Positions 51,088-60,278 of a DNA stretch of 64,000 bases are shown one piece after another. The DNA comes from Paenibacillus sp. RC334 (GTDB lineage: Bacteria; Bacillota; Bacilli; Paenibacillales; Paenibacillaceae). The position numbers were made by a program, and so were the translations under genes. The notes beneath the pieces are model-generated. The model worked only from the letters and a program-made list of their open reading frames with translations. It was not told where the DNA came from and made no database searches. Positions within the stretch are counted from its first letter, which is position 1. The number at the start of each line of letters is the position of its first letter. Location: positions 3,472,001 to 3,536,000 of the forward strand of contig NZ_CP125370.1 of the NCBI RefSeq assembly GCF_030034735.1, in the 5' to 3' direction.

Positions 51088-52371
51088 TCAGGCTTTGGCC
51101 GTCTTTCTGCGCGGATTACGCGCCAAAGCCAAATGACAGCCGAACATAAGCAGCATTACAACTCCGCTGATGATAAATGGAGCTGTGTGTCCAGCGCGGT
51201 CCCACAGCACTCCTGAAACGAGTGGACCGATGACCATGCCGGAGCCTTGGAGTGTCAGAAAAAAGCCCCATACCGTCGCTCGTTCGCTTTCCGGGATCAA
51301 TTTAGCGAGGAAGGTATTCCATGCAGGTAAAATAAGCGCATAGCCCAAGCCAATGAGCGCTACGGATACGAACACAAGCGGAATGGATCGGACGGCGGAA
51401 AAGAAAAACAGCGTAATCCCGGCAAGCAAAAAACCGGCGTGCAGAAAATACTCTGTTCCCAGCCGATCCACCAGCTTTCCGCAAGGAATAAGCGCCAGCA
51501 CCGTCACCCCGCCGCCCGCGATCAAAAATACACTGTACAGATTCGGCGAAATGCCGAGGTCTGTCCGGGCGTACAGTGTCAATACTGGGCTGATCAAACC
51601 GATAACAAACGACTGCAAAAACAGCGCCGGGTAAATTAACGGGTTTACATCAAGTTTTGTTTTGAGAGAGTTGAACGTTTCCTTGATTCCTCCCAGTAGC
51701 TGCTTCTTTTGCTTCGCGAGACCGTCGGAGGACACCAAGGCGCTCCGTTGCAGCGCTCCTTTGTCAGCAGATTTTTTGCGTCCGGGCAGCATAAGGGAGA
51801 CCAGCAATAACAAAATGCTGCATCCTGTCAAAATCATAAACACCATTCCGTAGGAATGACCATAATGTGCCATAGCGAAATTCATAACAAGCGGCCCCAT
51901 TCCTGTTCCGCCCATGGACGCAATTTCCAATGTGCCCATCGCCGCACCATTGCTGTTATTAGGCCCGGACATTTCAGTCGTTCCAGTCATGACACAAGGC
52001 CAGAGCGGAGAAGTGCCCAGACCGAGCAGCAGACAGGCGACTACGAGCCACACTGGCTCTGTCAGCACGCTTAGCATGATCACCGCTACAAGTGTGAACA
52101 GCAACGCGGTCGACATCGTTCCCCGGTAGCCGAGCCGTTCAGCTATCCAGCCCGCCGGTGCCCGGAACGCATTGTCACCAAAATACTGGAGCGAAAAGGC
52201 CAGACCGATGATTCCGGCTGACAGTCCGAGCGTTTCTCCCATATATACCGGCAGGATAGCTACCAGAAGAGATCCCTTCATAAATTCAACCAGAAATACC
52301 AGTACCCATAATTCCGCAAAAAAGGGAGACCATAACCGCCGAGGATTTTTTTCTCTTCCGATTTGTTTCAT
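51088..52371 (-). CDS. MFS transporter
   Basis: The 427-residue protein has twelve predicted membrane helices with a cytoplasmic central loop (RKKSADKGALQRSALVSSDGLAKQKK). The MFS A-motif-like GWIAERLGYRG near 66 and a second-half counterpart GKLVDRLGTEY support the family. The substrate cannot be read; candidates are drug or lipid-type efflux. I chose ATG 52371 because GAGGATGTGG lies upstream and the extended frame has no ribosome site. It is divergent from the decarboxylase gene (186 bases between starts). Confidence 0.88.
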   Translation of the reverse strand: MKQIGREKNPRRLWSPFFAELWVLVFLVEFMKGSLLVAILPVYMGETLGLSAGIIGLAFSLQYFGDNAFRAPAGWIAERLGYRGTMSTALLFTLVAVIMLSVLTEPVWLVVACLLLGLGTSPLWPCVMTGTTEMSGPNNSNGAAMGTLEIASMGGTGMGPLVMNFAMAHYGHSYGMVFMILTGCSILLLLVSLMLPGRKKSADKGALQRSALVSSDGLAKQKKQLLGGIKETFNSLKTKLDVNPLIYPALFLQSFVIGLISPVLTLYARTDLGISPNLYSVFLIAGGGVTVLALIPCGKLVDRLGTEYFLHAGFLLAGITLFFFSAVRSIPLVFVSVALIGLGYALILPAWNTFLAKLIPESERATVWGFFLTLQGSGMVIGPLVSGVLWDRAGHTAPFIISGVVMLLMFGCHLALARNPRRKTAKA

Positions 52372-52557
52372 CTGTCCCACATCCTCTACCTTCGTTTTTT
52401 CGTCATAAAGTCCGGGTTGTCTCCATGCTCCTCTCATTCACAAATAAAAGCACCGTCAACCGCTTGCATTCCTACTTCAAACTGCTATACTCAATTTTGT
52501 TCTATTATCACTTGCCAGGATTGTCGAAATCCTGCACGAAAGGTTGTGACAACACTA

Positions 52558-54033
52558 ATGAATCAAAGCAACACCCCGCTTTTTACTGCTTTGAAAAAGC
52601 ACGCTCAGAGCAACCCGGTTCAATTTCACATCCCAGGTCATAAAAAGGGAGTGGGGGCAGATCCGGAATTTCGCGAATTTATGGGGGATAATGCCTTTTC
52701 CATAGATATGATCAACATCGCTCCATTGGACGATCTGCATCAACCTACGGGTGTCATCGAAGAAGCCCAAAAGCTTGCGGCAGAAGCCTATGGAGCAGAT
52801 TATACTTACTACAGTGTACAGGGTACAAGTGGAGCTATCATTACTATGATTATGTCCATCTGCTTGCCAGGTGATAAAATTATTGTACCCCGAAATGTAC
52901 ACAAATCTATAATGTCTGCCATTATATTGTCTGGAGCAAAGCCTGTATTCGTATCTCCGGTCAGTGATGAAAATCTTGGTATTCACCACGGGATTACAAC
53001 CAAGTCCGTACGCCGGGCACTGGAACGCCATCCTGACGCCAAGGGCGTCCTCGTCATCAACCCGACATATTACGGTGTGTGCGCCGATTTGAAAGAAATA
53101 GTTGATCTCGCTCACAGCTATAATGTGCCGGTCCTGGTCGATGAGGCCCACGGTGTACTCATTCATTTTCATCCTGATCTGCCGATGTCCGCCATGGAAG
53201 CGGGAGCAGATATGTCAGCTACAAGCGTCCATAAGCTAGGCGGTTCCTTGACACAAAGCTCGATTCTGAATGTGAATACCAAAAACGGATACGTCAATCC
53301 GCAGCGTGTGCAGACGATTTTCAGTATGCTGACAACGACTTCCACTTCCTATATCCTGCTGGCTTCTCTGGACACATCACGCCGCAATCTGGCTCTCAAT
53401 GGCTATGAAATAGCGCAACGTGCGCTTGATTTGGCCGAATACTGCCGTGCAGAGGTCAACAAGATTGAAGGATTATATTGCTTTGGCAGTGAAATTCTCG
53501 GTACAGAGGCAACCTATAATTATGACGCGACCAAAATCACCATTCATATTCGTCATCTAGGCCTTACTGGGTACGACGTGGAAAATTGGCTGAGAGAAAA
53601 CTACAATATCGAGGTTGAGCTTAGCGATATGTACAATATTCTCTGTCTGGTGACCCCCGGGGATACGAAAGAGGACATTGAGATTTTATTGAAGGCTCTG
53701 CGTGAGCTGGCTGCTATTCATTATTCTACAGGTCAGCAGCATGAACTGGATGTAAAAATACAGGAAATCCCCCAGCTCTCCCTGATTCCGAGAGACGCTT
53801 TTTACGGAGATACGGAAGTGGTACCATTCAAGGAATCTGCTGGACGCATTATTGCAGAATTCATTTATGTATATCCGCCAGGTATTCCGATCCTGCTGCC
53901 GGGCGAAGTGATCTCACAGGACAATATTGATTATATTGTCGATCATGTGGAAGTAGGCCTGCCTGTTAAAGGGCCTGAGGATCGAACGGTACATCAAGTG
54001 AAGGTTATCGTCGAAACGGACGCCATTTCCTAA
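52558..54033 (+). CDS. speA: Orn/Lys/Arg decarboxylase family protein (SpeA-like arginine decarboxylase)
   Basis: The 491-residue PLP enzyme of fold type I has HIPGHKKG near 24, VQGTSGAI near 87, DEAHG at 195-199 (PLP ring Asp195) and the Schiff-base lysine K226 in ATSVHKLGGS. The C-terminal decarboxylase domain ends with YPPGIPILLPGE near 437. Length and sequence match B. subtilis SpeA, which makes agmatine for polyamine synthesis; lysine decarboxylase activity is an alternative. The ATG at 52558 has AAAGG at a long spacing. A strong terminator follows. Confidence 0.9.
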   Translation: MNQSNTPLFTALKKHAQSNPVQFHIPGHKKGVGADPEFREFMGDNAFSIDMINIAPLDDLHQPTGVIEEAQKLAAEAYGADYTYYSVQGTSGAIITMIMSICLPGDKIIVPRNVHKSIMSAIILSGAKPVFVSPVSDENLGIHHGITTKSVRRALERHPDAKGVLVINPTYYGVCADLKEIVDLAHSYNVPVLVDEAHGVLIHFHPDLPMSAMEAGADMSATSVHKLGGSLTQSSILNVNTKNGYVNPQRVQTIFSMLTTTSTSYILLASLDTSRRNLALNGYEIAQRALDLAEYCRAEVNKIEGLYCFGSEILGTEATYNYDATKITIHIRHLGLTGYDVENWLRENYNIEVELSDMYNILCLVTPGDTKEDIEILLKALRELAAIHYSTGQQHELDVKIQEIPQLSLIPRDAFYGDTEVVPFKESAGRIIAEFIYVYPPGIPILLPGEVISQDNIDYIVDHVEVGLPVKGPEDRTVHQVKVIVETDAIS

Positions 54034-54090
54034 GCCTCCTGAGCCGTAACAAGCTTGAAAAATCTTATAAGCATCTTAAATGCTTAACAA

Positions 54091-54116
54091 AAAAAGCCCC
54101 CGATTGGGGGCTTTTT
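54091..54116. terminator. Intrinsic terminator after speA
   Basis: AAAAAGCCCCC-GATT-GGGGGCTTTTT, a perfect 11-bp stem flanked by A and T runs. It serves speA and possibly the convergent DUF1292 gene. Confidence 0.93.
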
Positions 54117-54155
54117 CATCAGCTTACAAAGTTGTAGCAGCCGATAGATCCAAGG

Positions 54156-54461
54156 TTATTCGTATTGGGCAACCAGCTCGCTGTATGCCTCTTCTACACG
54201 TTTCCATTCATCTTCGTCCTCGATATTGTAAAGCACCATTTCTTCGTTTTCTTCTTCCATACGAAGAATAATGCCGTCTGCTTCAGGATTGCCGCGCTCC
54301 AGCAGGAGAGCGTAAACGTGATTTTCTACGTCAAAGGTCTCTACCAGCACCATTTCTACATCTTTGCCATTTTCATCAGTTAGCGTAAGAACCATTTCTT
54401 CATGTTCGTGGTCATGATCGTGGTTGCAGGCTTCACCGTGTTCATGTTTGTGATCACTCAT
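54156..54461 (-). CDS. DUF1292 family protein with His-rich N-terminus
   Basis: The 101-residue acidic protein has the DUF1292 (YrzB-like) core LTLTDENGKDVEMVLVETFDV...YALLLE and VLYNIEDEDEWKRVEEAY. The family function is unknown. The first 22 residues (HKHEHGEACNHDHDHEHEE) are unusual: seven His plus Cys and acidic residues make a probable Ni/Zn/Co-binding tail. I chose ATG 54461, with AAGGTAGGTATTTCC upstream. It lies between convergent speA and a secreted-protein gene on the same strand. Confidence 0.88.
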   Translation of the reverse strand: MSDHKHEHGEACNHDHDHEHEEMVLTLTDENGKDVEMVLVETFDVENHVYALLLERGNPEADGIILRMEEENEEMVLYNIEDEDEWKRVEEAYSELVAQYE

Positions 54462-54540
54462 GGAAATACCTACCTTCAAATTGTTTTATTTTCCCCAGTA
54501 TCGTAACATGATCAAGGGTACAGGTCAATTTGTGGTATGC

Positions 54541-55098
54541 CTAATTTATCGCTGTAATGACTTTTTCGGACACCAGTGTATAGCTGCTGTCTTTACTTTC
54601 TTTAATGTAGAAACCAACCCGGTAATTCCCTGCTGTTTTAAAATCATACGTAAAGTCGTTGGTACGGAACCAAAAGTTATCCTTTTGTGCTCCGCTGATA
54701 TCCTGGGACTGAATATCTTTCACGTTACCCGCCGGGTCAGTAATCGCTACCTTCACTCCGGAGATATCCGCTTTCAACGTATCAATCTGACTGAATACAT
54801 TGAATTTCACTTTGTTGCCTTTATTCACGTTACCGAACACCGTATCGCCCTTAAACAAGAACATGTGTACATTTGGTTGGTCGAAAACAACTTTTCCACC
54901 GGACGGATCAAAACTGACAATCCCGTTAAAATCCCGAATGGGCACATACGTTTTGCCATCAATGACAACCGCGCCATCCTTCGACACCTCACCGTTAATA
55001 ATCAACTTCACTTGGTCCTTGGCGGATTCCGCCGAAATAACGGTCCCTCCCATTATCGAAAAGGCCATCACTAGGGCCATAACTTTTCTCCACTTCAT
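54541..55098 (-). CDS. Secreted protein with copper amine oxidase-like N-terminal domain
   Basis: The 185-residue product begins MKWRKVMALVMAFSIMGGTVISAES, a signal peptide. It is followed by the copper-amine-oxidase N-terminal-like repeat (KLIINGEVSKDGAVVIDGKTYVPIRD in pieces), a wall or surface module very common in Paenibacillus and not an enzyme by itself. The C-terminal part (KVKFNVFSQIDTLKADI...YRVGFYIKES) is an Ig-like beta domain. GGAGGGATATCTAGCG precedes ATG 55098. Extracellular, function unknown. Confidence 0.85.
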   Translation of the reverse strand: MKWRKVMALVMAFSIMGGTVISAESAKDQVKLIINGEVSKDGAVVIDGKTYVPIRDFNGIVSFDPSGGKVVFDQPNVHMFLFKGDTVFGNVNKGNKVKFNVFSQIDTLKADISGVKVAITDPAGNVKDIQSQDISGAQKDNFWFRTNDFTYDFKTAGNYRVGFYIKESKDSSYTLVSEKVITAIN

Positions 55099-55299
55099 CG
55101 CTAGATATCCCTCCATCATTATCTGTTAAATAACTTCTGTCTTACATTTATACCTAGCTCAGTTCCACAAGTTGCGCTAGGCATCACAAATTGTCCAAAG
55201 TTTTTGATATGGCGTAAAATCTTTAATTTCTAACAGCATCGATGGTAAGATACGACTGAAGAGGATTTATACACATTTAGCCTGGAGGGTGAAATACGA

Positions 55300-56064
55300 A
55301 TGAGCCTGACCATACAAATGCTAGGCACAGGCAGTGCCTTTGCCAAAAACTATTACAACAATAACGCACTGCTGGACAGTGGAGAAGGCAAGCTGCTAAT
55401 CGACTGTGGAACAACCGCTTCGCTGGCTCTGCACCAAATGGGTGTCCCATTGCCCGAAATTGACGCCATTCTAATCACCCACATTCACGCCGATCATGTC
55501 GGGGGTCTGGAAGAGTTTGGCTTTCAAATGAATATCCTACATGGTCGCAAACCTGTGCTTTGTATCGCAGAACCGCTAATTCATCCATTATGGGAAAATA
55601 CGCTCAAGGGCGGCATGTCACAGCAAGGAATGATTGGCAAGCTGGAGGATGTGTTTGAGGTAAACGTGCTGACGCCTGGTGAACCCACCAGCTTAGTATC
55701 CGGCATCGAAGTTGAACTCATTCCTACCCGTCATATCCCCGGTAAAGACAGCTACTCCCTGTTCATTAATGACCGTCTTTTTTATAGTGCGGATATGACC
55801 TTTGATCCAGATCTGCTGAATCAACTGGTACACGAGCGAGGCTGTCGCAGCATTTTGCATGAGGTTCAATTACAGGGTGCAGGAGAAGTCCATACGACGT
55901 TGGACGAGCTGCTCAGCTTGCCAATCCAGCTTCAAGAGCGGATTCGTCTCATGCACTATAGTGACGACATGGAGCAATTCAAGGAAAAAGCTGGAGTCAT
56001 GTCCTTTCTGGAGCAGCAGCGCGTATACAACATTGTGGAGCTGGAACGCACAGAGCAAAAATAA
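55300..56064 (+). CDS. MBL-fold metallo-hydrolase
   Basis: The 254-residue metallo-beta-lactamase-fold protein has HIHADH at 61-66, [11 protein letters not shown] near 147 and [12 protein letters not shown] near 166, a His/Asp dizinc site in the RNase Z/phosphodiesterase style. The final His is HYSDD near 224. Substrate unknown. CTGGAGGGTGAAATACGA precedes the ATG. It is a single gene; the stem-loop after it is shared with the DUF3892 gene. Confidence 0.88.
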   Translation: MSLTIQMLGTGSAFAKNYYNNNALLDSGEGKLLIDCGTTASLALHQMGVPLPEIDAILITHIHADHVGGLEEFGFQMNILHGRKPVLCIAEPLIHPLWENTLKGGMSQQGMIGKLEDVFEVNVLTPGEPTSLVSGIEVELIPTRHIPGKDSYSLFINDRLFYSADMTFDPDLLNQLVHERGCRSILHEVQLQGAGEVHTTLDELLSLPIQLQERIRLMHYSDDMEQFKEKAGVMSFLEQQRVYNIVELERTEQK

Positions 56065-56086
56065 TACTGGATACAAAGTGAGAAAG

Positions 56087-56135
56087 CAAAAAGCCGCCGG
56101 GTTTCCAACTGGAAAAAGAGCCCGGCGACTTTGGC
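56087..56135. terminator. Terminator between MBL gene and DUF3892 gene
   Basis: AAAGCCGCCGGG and CCCGGCGACTTT, with an inner TTTCC/GGAAA, form a long stem. The reverse strand has a T-run after it, so it best serves the DUF3892 gene. Confidence 0.8.
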
Positions 56136-56185
56136 ATATACTTGCGTGTAGTTATGTGCTTAGTGATAGATGCTTGAAATGAACG

Positions 56186-56422
56186 TCAGAACAACGGCAA
56201 CTGATCCAAATTATTCGTAGGATCTCCATCAGCATCTCCGCGAATCCGGTTGCTTCCGTCCTTGGCTTTGAAAACATTGACCCCGGCAATCGAGCCTGCT
56301 TCAATTTCATTTAGAGCCTGACTGTAATCCAAAACCCGTCCGGTAGATGTCTGAAATGACGTCAGATCACCATCACCGTTTTTACGTACTGCCGTAATTT
56401 GTTCCCGTTCTACATTAGCCAT
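56186..56422 (-). CDS. DUF3892 family small protein
   Basis: The 78-residue protein has the DUF3892 pattern ITAVRKNGDGDLTSFQTSTGRVLDYSQA followed by NDGSNRIRG-like KDGSNRIRGDADGDPTNNLDQLP. The family function is unknown. I chose ATG 56422, with AAGGAGCGATGCAGC upstream. Cytosolic and monocistronic; 88 bases separate it from the GNAT gene on the same strand. Confidence 0.87.
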   Translation of the reverse strand: MANVEREQITAVRKNGDGDLTSFQTSTGRVLDYSQALNEIEAGSIAGVNVFKAKDGSNRIRGDADGDPTNNLDQLPLF

Positions 56423-56510
56423 GCTGCATCGCTCCTTATCCATAGTGTAGTGGAGGAACTTTTACTAGCATGCACCCTATGCAGAATTATATGCATCTTC
56501 GGGCTGCCGG

Positions 56511-56957
56511 CTACAGCTTTTTGCGCATGCGCACATGTGGAATCCCGGCATCGTCAAAAGGTTCTTCCGAAATCGTCTCGTAACCGAGCTTCTCGTAAAA
56601 CTTTTCAGCTTGACATTGAGCATCCAGCAGCGAATGCCGCAGCCCCAGCTCACGTGCGCGTTCCTCCAGAGCCAGCAGCAATATACGTCCGTACCCCCCG
56701 GAGCGATGCTCCTTGAGAACCGCAATACGTTGCATTTTAGCTGTATCTTCCTCATAATAGGTCAAGCGTCCCGTTGCCACCATCTCACCATGATCAGAGA
56801 TTAGCAAGTGATGTGCAGTATCCCCCAGCTTGTCAAAATGGTCAATTTCTAGATTGAGAGGAACTTTTTGCTCCTCGACAAACACCTTGGTACGGATCAA
56901 TATCGCTGCCTGTAGCTGTTCTTCTGTCGTCACACTAATAATTTCTGCGGCCATCAT
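56511..56957 (-). CDS. GNAT N-acetyltransferase (YjcF/ElaA-like)
   Basis: The 148-residue GNAT domain has RTKVFVEEQKVP at the N-terminus, YYEEDTAKMQRIAVLKEHRSGGYGRILL with the acetyl-CoA-binding RSGGYG near 86, and AEKFYEKLGYE near 121. The IRxxVFVxEQ opening is typical of the YjcF/ElaA group. Substrate unknown. AAGGGGGAGCGG lies directly upstream; either of the first two ATGs may be used. Confidence 0.9.
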   Translation of the reverse strand: MMAAEIISVTTEEQLQAAILIRTKVFVEEQKVPLNLEIDHFDKLGDTAHHLLISDHGEMVATGRLTYYEEDTAKMQRIAVLKEHRSGGYGRILLLALEERARELGLRHSLLDAQCQAEKFYEKLGYETISEEPFDDAGIPHVRMRKKL

Positions 56958-57054
56958 CCGCTCCCCCTTATCACTGCTTCAATTTGCAAACCCACTAAAT
57001 TTGAATTATATATATAAATGGTAATGAAGTACAAGCTTATTTCTATTTTTCTAC

Positions 57055-57084
57055 TTTACATTTATGGTTAATACATGATATTAT
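57055..57084 (+). promoter_or_regulatory. Promoter of the tRNA-Val gene
   Basis: TTTACA (57055-57060) and TATTAT (57079-57084) with an 18-base spacer, ending 11 bases before the tRNA. Confidence 0.6.
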
Positions 57085-57095
57085 CTAATAACCGA

Positions 57096-57167
57096 AGGAC
57101 GGTAGCTCAGCGGGAGAGCATTATCTTGACAGGGTAAGGGTCATGGGTTCGATCCCCATCCGTCCTA
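57096..57167 (+). tRNA. tRNA-Val(GAC)
   Basis: The 72 bases fold as a full cloverleaf. The acceptor stem is AGGACGG/CCGTCCT (57096-57102 with 57160-57166). The D arm is GCTC/GAGC, the anticodon arm TTATC/GGTAA with loop TTGACAG (anticodon GAC at 57128-57130, one U-G pair in the stem), and the T arm ATGGG/CCCAT with loop TTCGATC. The discriminator is A. GAC reads valine codons GUC and GUU. The 3' CCA is not encoded. The first pair is A-U instead of the common G-C. A single transcription unit with its own promoter and terminator is evident. Confidence 0.88.
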
Positions 57168-57173
57168 TACGTC

Positions 57174-57201
57174 AAAAAGCCTTGATACTCAAGGCTTTTT
57201 T
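57174..57201 (+). terminator. Intrinsic terminator after tRNA-Val
   Basis: AAAAAGCCTTGA-TAC-TCAAGGCTTTTT, a perfect 12-bp stem plus T-run, 6 bases after the tRNA. Confidence 0.93.
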
Positions 57202-57459
57202 GTTTGCCTGAAAATAAAAAAGTCTCATAGTTAGAACTCCAAGTGACTTATTGTGTATATCCCCCTCTCTCTTCTTCATTCACTTTATCCACCCGTTATA
57301 AAAATCTCTTCCTATCTATGGAATGGAATGAAATAAATTCTATTCCTGATTGAAAGACCCATCCAGCTCCATAGTAGCTTCGCTATGACAAAACTTACAT
57401 TTAATAAAAATTATTGAAAATATAATGAAAATTAAATGTATTTTTCAGATAACAATGAT

Positions 57460-57474
57460 TGAAAAATATTTTCA
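57460..57474. promoter_or_regulatory. Palindrome upstream of the malolactic-type gene, possible operator
   Basis: TGAAAA-ATA-TTTTCA has perfect 6-base arms and lies 59 bases upstream of the -35 box. More TGAAAAT/ATTTTCA half-sites surround it (57413-57490). An activator site is possible; the regulator is unknown. Confidence 0.35.
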
Positions 57475-57532
57475 TTTTCATAAATTTTCTTATGTAAACA
57501 CTTATATAACCATTTTTCACACAACATACTTG

Positions 57533-57561
57533 TTCACTTGGTTTAAAATAAGGCGTATACT
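57533..57561 (+). promoter_or_regulatory. Promoter of the malolactic-type enzyme gene
   Basis: TTCACT (57533-57538) and TATACT (57556-57561), spacer 17 bases. The -35 is weak, consistent with a need for activation. Confidence 0.5.
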
Positions 57562-57620
57562 GGTTCACGAATTGTTCAAGGTTTAACTAAATGTAATTTT
57601 CTAGAAAGAAGGAATTAGAA

Positions 57621-59339
57621 ATGCGTGCTTTCCAATTGACTGAAGATGGTTCTATTGAAACCAAATTAACCGGAAAGGAATTGCTGGCTAATCCACTACT
57701 GAATAAAGGAGTGGCTTTTACTCTTGAAGAACGGCAGCAGCTTGGACTTGACGGTCTCCTTCCTCCTACCATATTGACTATTGAGGAACAGGTTCAACGG
57801 GTTTACGAGCAATTTCAGAGCCAACCGGATAATTTGCGTAAAAATATCGCGTTAAACGATCTGTTTAACCGGAATACAGTCCTTTACTATCGCTTGCTCT
57901 CCGAGCACCTAAACGAAATGCTTCCGATTGTTTATACTCCGACGGTCGGTCAGGCTATACAGGAATACAGTCATGAATACCACAAACCCGGCGGTATGTA
58001 TTTATCTATTGGTAACCTTTCCGCCATTGAAGAAGCTTTTAAAAATTTGAGCCTGGACCCTGAGGATATTGACCTCATCGTAGCCACGGATTCCGAAAGT
58101 ATTCTGGGAATCGGGGACTGGGGAGTTGGTGGAATTAATATCTCCATCGGTAAGCTTGCCGTGTATACCGCTGCTGCCGGAATTGATCCTAGCCGGGTGC
58201 TGGCAGTTGTTCTTGATGCAGGTACGAACAACGAAAAACTGCTGGAAGATCCTTTATACATGGGGAACCGTCACAAACGTGTTCGCGGAGAACAATATGA
58301 CCAATTTATTGACACCTATGTTCAAACTGCACTGTCTTACTTTCCGAATGCGCTACTGCACTGGGAAGACCTGGGCAATGTCAACGCCCGGAACATTATC
58401 AATAAATACGGAAGCAGTATTCTGACATTTAATGATGATATCCAAGGCACTGGTGCAGTTACGCTCGCAGGTGTTATGTCTGGTGTTAAACTGTCCGGAG
58501 TCCCACTAAGCAAGCATCGAGTTTTGGTCTTTGGTCCAGGAGCCGCCGGTATCGGTAATGCAGATCAAATTAGTGCAGCCATGATGCTGGAAGGACTATC
58601 GGAAACCGAAGCAAGAAGTAACTTCTGGGCTTATGATTACCGCGGCCTGCTTACTAATGAAACAGAAGGACTTTTCCCATTCCAGGTTCCTTATGTACGG
58701 GATGCCGCAGAATGTCGTGATTGGGAACGTGCGGAGGACGGCAAAATTCCACTTTTGGAAGTTATTCGCCGGGTGAAACCGACCATTATGATCGGAACCT
58801 CCGGTGTTACCGGAGCATTTAGTGAGGAAATCGTTAAAGAAATGGCCAAGCATACAGAACGTCCTATTATTATGCCTATGTCTAATCCAACTCCACTGGC
58901 TGAAGCAACTCCGGAAGACTTGATCCGCTGGACTGAAGGAAAAGCATTGATTGCAACAGGCAGCCCTTTTGAACCAGTAACCTATAATAATGTTAAGTTT
59001 GAAATTGGACAATCCAATAATGCTTTCGTGTTCCCTGGTCTTGGACTTGGCGCGATTGTAGTGAAATCCAAAATCATCACAGACAGCATGTTCGCCGCCG
59101 CTGCCCATGCAGTAGCCGATATGGTCGATTTGTCACAGCCTGGAGCTTCCCTGCTGCCGAAAATCAGCGAGTTGCGTGAAGTATCTGAAGCAGTAGCTGT
59201 AGCAGTTGCAGAGGCTGCCGTTCAGGATGGCGTAGCACGTCACCAGCCCGATGATATCCGCCAAGCGGTTCGGGATGCAATGTGGGACTGCAAGTATAGA
59301 CCAATCAAACAGAATGGCAAAGAAACGGTCCTGGTTTAA
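57621..59339 (+). CDS. mleA: Malolactic enzyme / NAD-malic enzyme family protein
   Basis: The 572-residue protein has [20 protein letters not shown] near 25, PIVYTPTVG near 100, [17 protein letters not shown] near 152, the lysine region [40 protein letters not shown] and the NAD fold [12 protein letters not shown] near 300. GDWG (rather than GDLG) and the DIVVTDSE/LHWED context are closer to malolactic enzymes (L-malate to L-lactate, NAD-bound) than to ordinary malic enzymes. It is also followed by a malate-permease-type gene, as in lactic acid bacteria. The true activity needs assay. AGAAAGAAGGAATTAGAA precedes the ATG. Confidence 0.85.
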   Translation: MRAFQLTEDGSIETKLTGKELLANPLLNKGVAFTLEERQQLGLDGLLPPTILTIEEQVQRVYEQFQSQPDNLRKNIALNDLFNRNTVLYYRLLSEHLNEMLPIVYTPTVGQAIQEYSHEYHKPGGMYLSIGNLSAIEEAFKNLSLDPEDIDLIVATDSESILGIGDWGVGGINISIGKLAVYTAAAGIDPSRVLAVVLDAGTNNEKLLEDPLYMGNRHKRVRGEQYDQFIDTYVQTALSYFPNALLHWEDLGNVNARNIINKYGSSILTFNDDIQGTGAVTLAGVMSGVKLSGVPLSKHRVLVFGPGAAGIGNADQISAAMMLEGLSETEARSNFWAYDYRGLLTNETEGLFPFQVPYVRDAAECRDWERAEDGKIPLLEVIRRVKPTIMIGTSGVTGAFSEEIVKEMAKHTERPIIMPMSNPTPLAEATPEDLIRWTEGKALIATGSPFEPVTYNNVKFEIGQSNNAFVFPGLGLGAIVVKSKIITDSMFAAAAHAVADMVDLSQPGASLLPKISELREVSEAVAVAVAEAAVQDGVARHQPDDIRQAVRDAMWDCKYRPIKQNGKETVLV

Positions 59340-59397
59340 GATTAGCGAACAACGTCAGGTTGTACTTGCATACAAACAAAGTAATTATTGATTCCCC

Positions 59398-59425
59398 GAT
59401 GTCCGCCATCCATTTGGCGGACATC
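59398..59425. repeat. Intercistronic hairpin between mleA and mleP
   Basis: GATGTCCGCCA/TGGCGGACATC, an 11-bp perfect stem with a 6-base loop and no T-run, 59 bases after mleA. It may act as an attenuator or stabilise the upstream mRNA. Confidence 0.6.
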
Positions 59426-59446
59426 TTCATTATTGGAGGCGACATC

Positions 59447-60278
59447 ATGGCTACAGGTCATATTTTTATCATTTTAATTCCTATTTTCTTTGTTATTTTA
59501 ATTGGTTATGTTGCAGGTTTGTTCAAAGCATTTAACCCTGCTTCTTGGGATTATCGGCTTTTATATCGTATTGCTCGTAGGATATCGCTTAATTGCCAAA
59601 AAAGCTCTGACCGAATCCTCCATGTTCGCTTTGAATTCAACTCAGCCTTCTTTTGCGTTTATGGGAATACCGGTTCTCGGCAGCTTATTCGGAAGCGCTG
59701 CTGTCGCCATTCCGACTGCGATCACTGGCATCGTCGTTAATGCGATTCTTGATCCACTTGCAAGTATTTTAGGAACGGTCGGTCAGCGCAACTCAGAAAC
59801 GAAGGAACAAGGCAACTTGTTTAAAGTTACTATGAAATCAGTCCTTCACGGACTCAGCGAGCCACTTGCCTGTGTACCGTTGATCGGCGTCATACTCACC
59901 CTTTGTGGATTTCAGGCTCCGAAGTTGCTGCAATCCATGTTTGATCAAATCGGCAACGTCACTTCTGGTACAGCCTTGTTTGCCATCGGGGTAACCATCG
60001 GAATCAAAAAGATTACGTTCAGTCCCAAAGCAATTAGCATTGCTGTACTGAAAGCCATCGTCATGCCTATAGTCATGCTAGGCATCGCTGTACTCGTAGG
60101 ACTGTCCCATGAAGATATAACCAAAGCTGTACTGCTTGTTGCATTTCCAGGCTCGGCGGTAGCCGCTATAATTGCTACCCGCTATGAAACGCTGGAAACG
60201 GAAGCCGCATCTGCATTTGTCATCAGCTCAGTATTGTCGCTTATTTCCCTCCCCTTGCTCATTTCATTGCTTATATAA
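59447..60278 (+). pseudogene. mleP: Malate permease (auxin efflux carrier family), frameshifted with internal deletion
   Basis: The ATG at 59447 has a good ribosome site (GGAGGCGACATC) and begins [24 protein letters not shown], the usual first helix of this family. The frame then runs out of homology after FKAFNPA, near 59548, and continues as unrelated sequence to a stop at 59740. The next frame (+1) picks up at [21 protein letters not shown] and stays in register to the C-terminus [19 protein letters not shown] at 60278. About 45-50 residues that normally include helix 2 and the ALP.L.F motif are missing at the join. This indicates an internal deletion that also shifts the frame. A sequencing error alone would not remove that segment. 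Without an intact permease, malate uptake through this route is doubtful. Confidence 0.78.

Larger units (their letters stand above)
57203..57620. other. AT-rich regulatory region upstream of the malolactic-type gene
   Basis: These 418 bases contain a GGAATGGAAT/ATTCTATTCC hairpin (57320-57346), a copy of the TAGCTTCGCTA motif (57375-57385), a TGAAAA-ATA-TTTTCA palindrome (57460-57474) and the promoter at 57533-57561. No gene seen. Confidence 0.6.

Noticed and set aside
57096..57167. tRNA-Asp reading of the tRNA gene
   Set aside because: The anticodon loop is TTGACAG, giving GAC (Val); Asp would need GTC.
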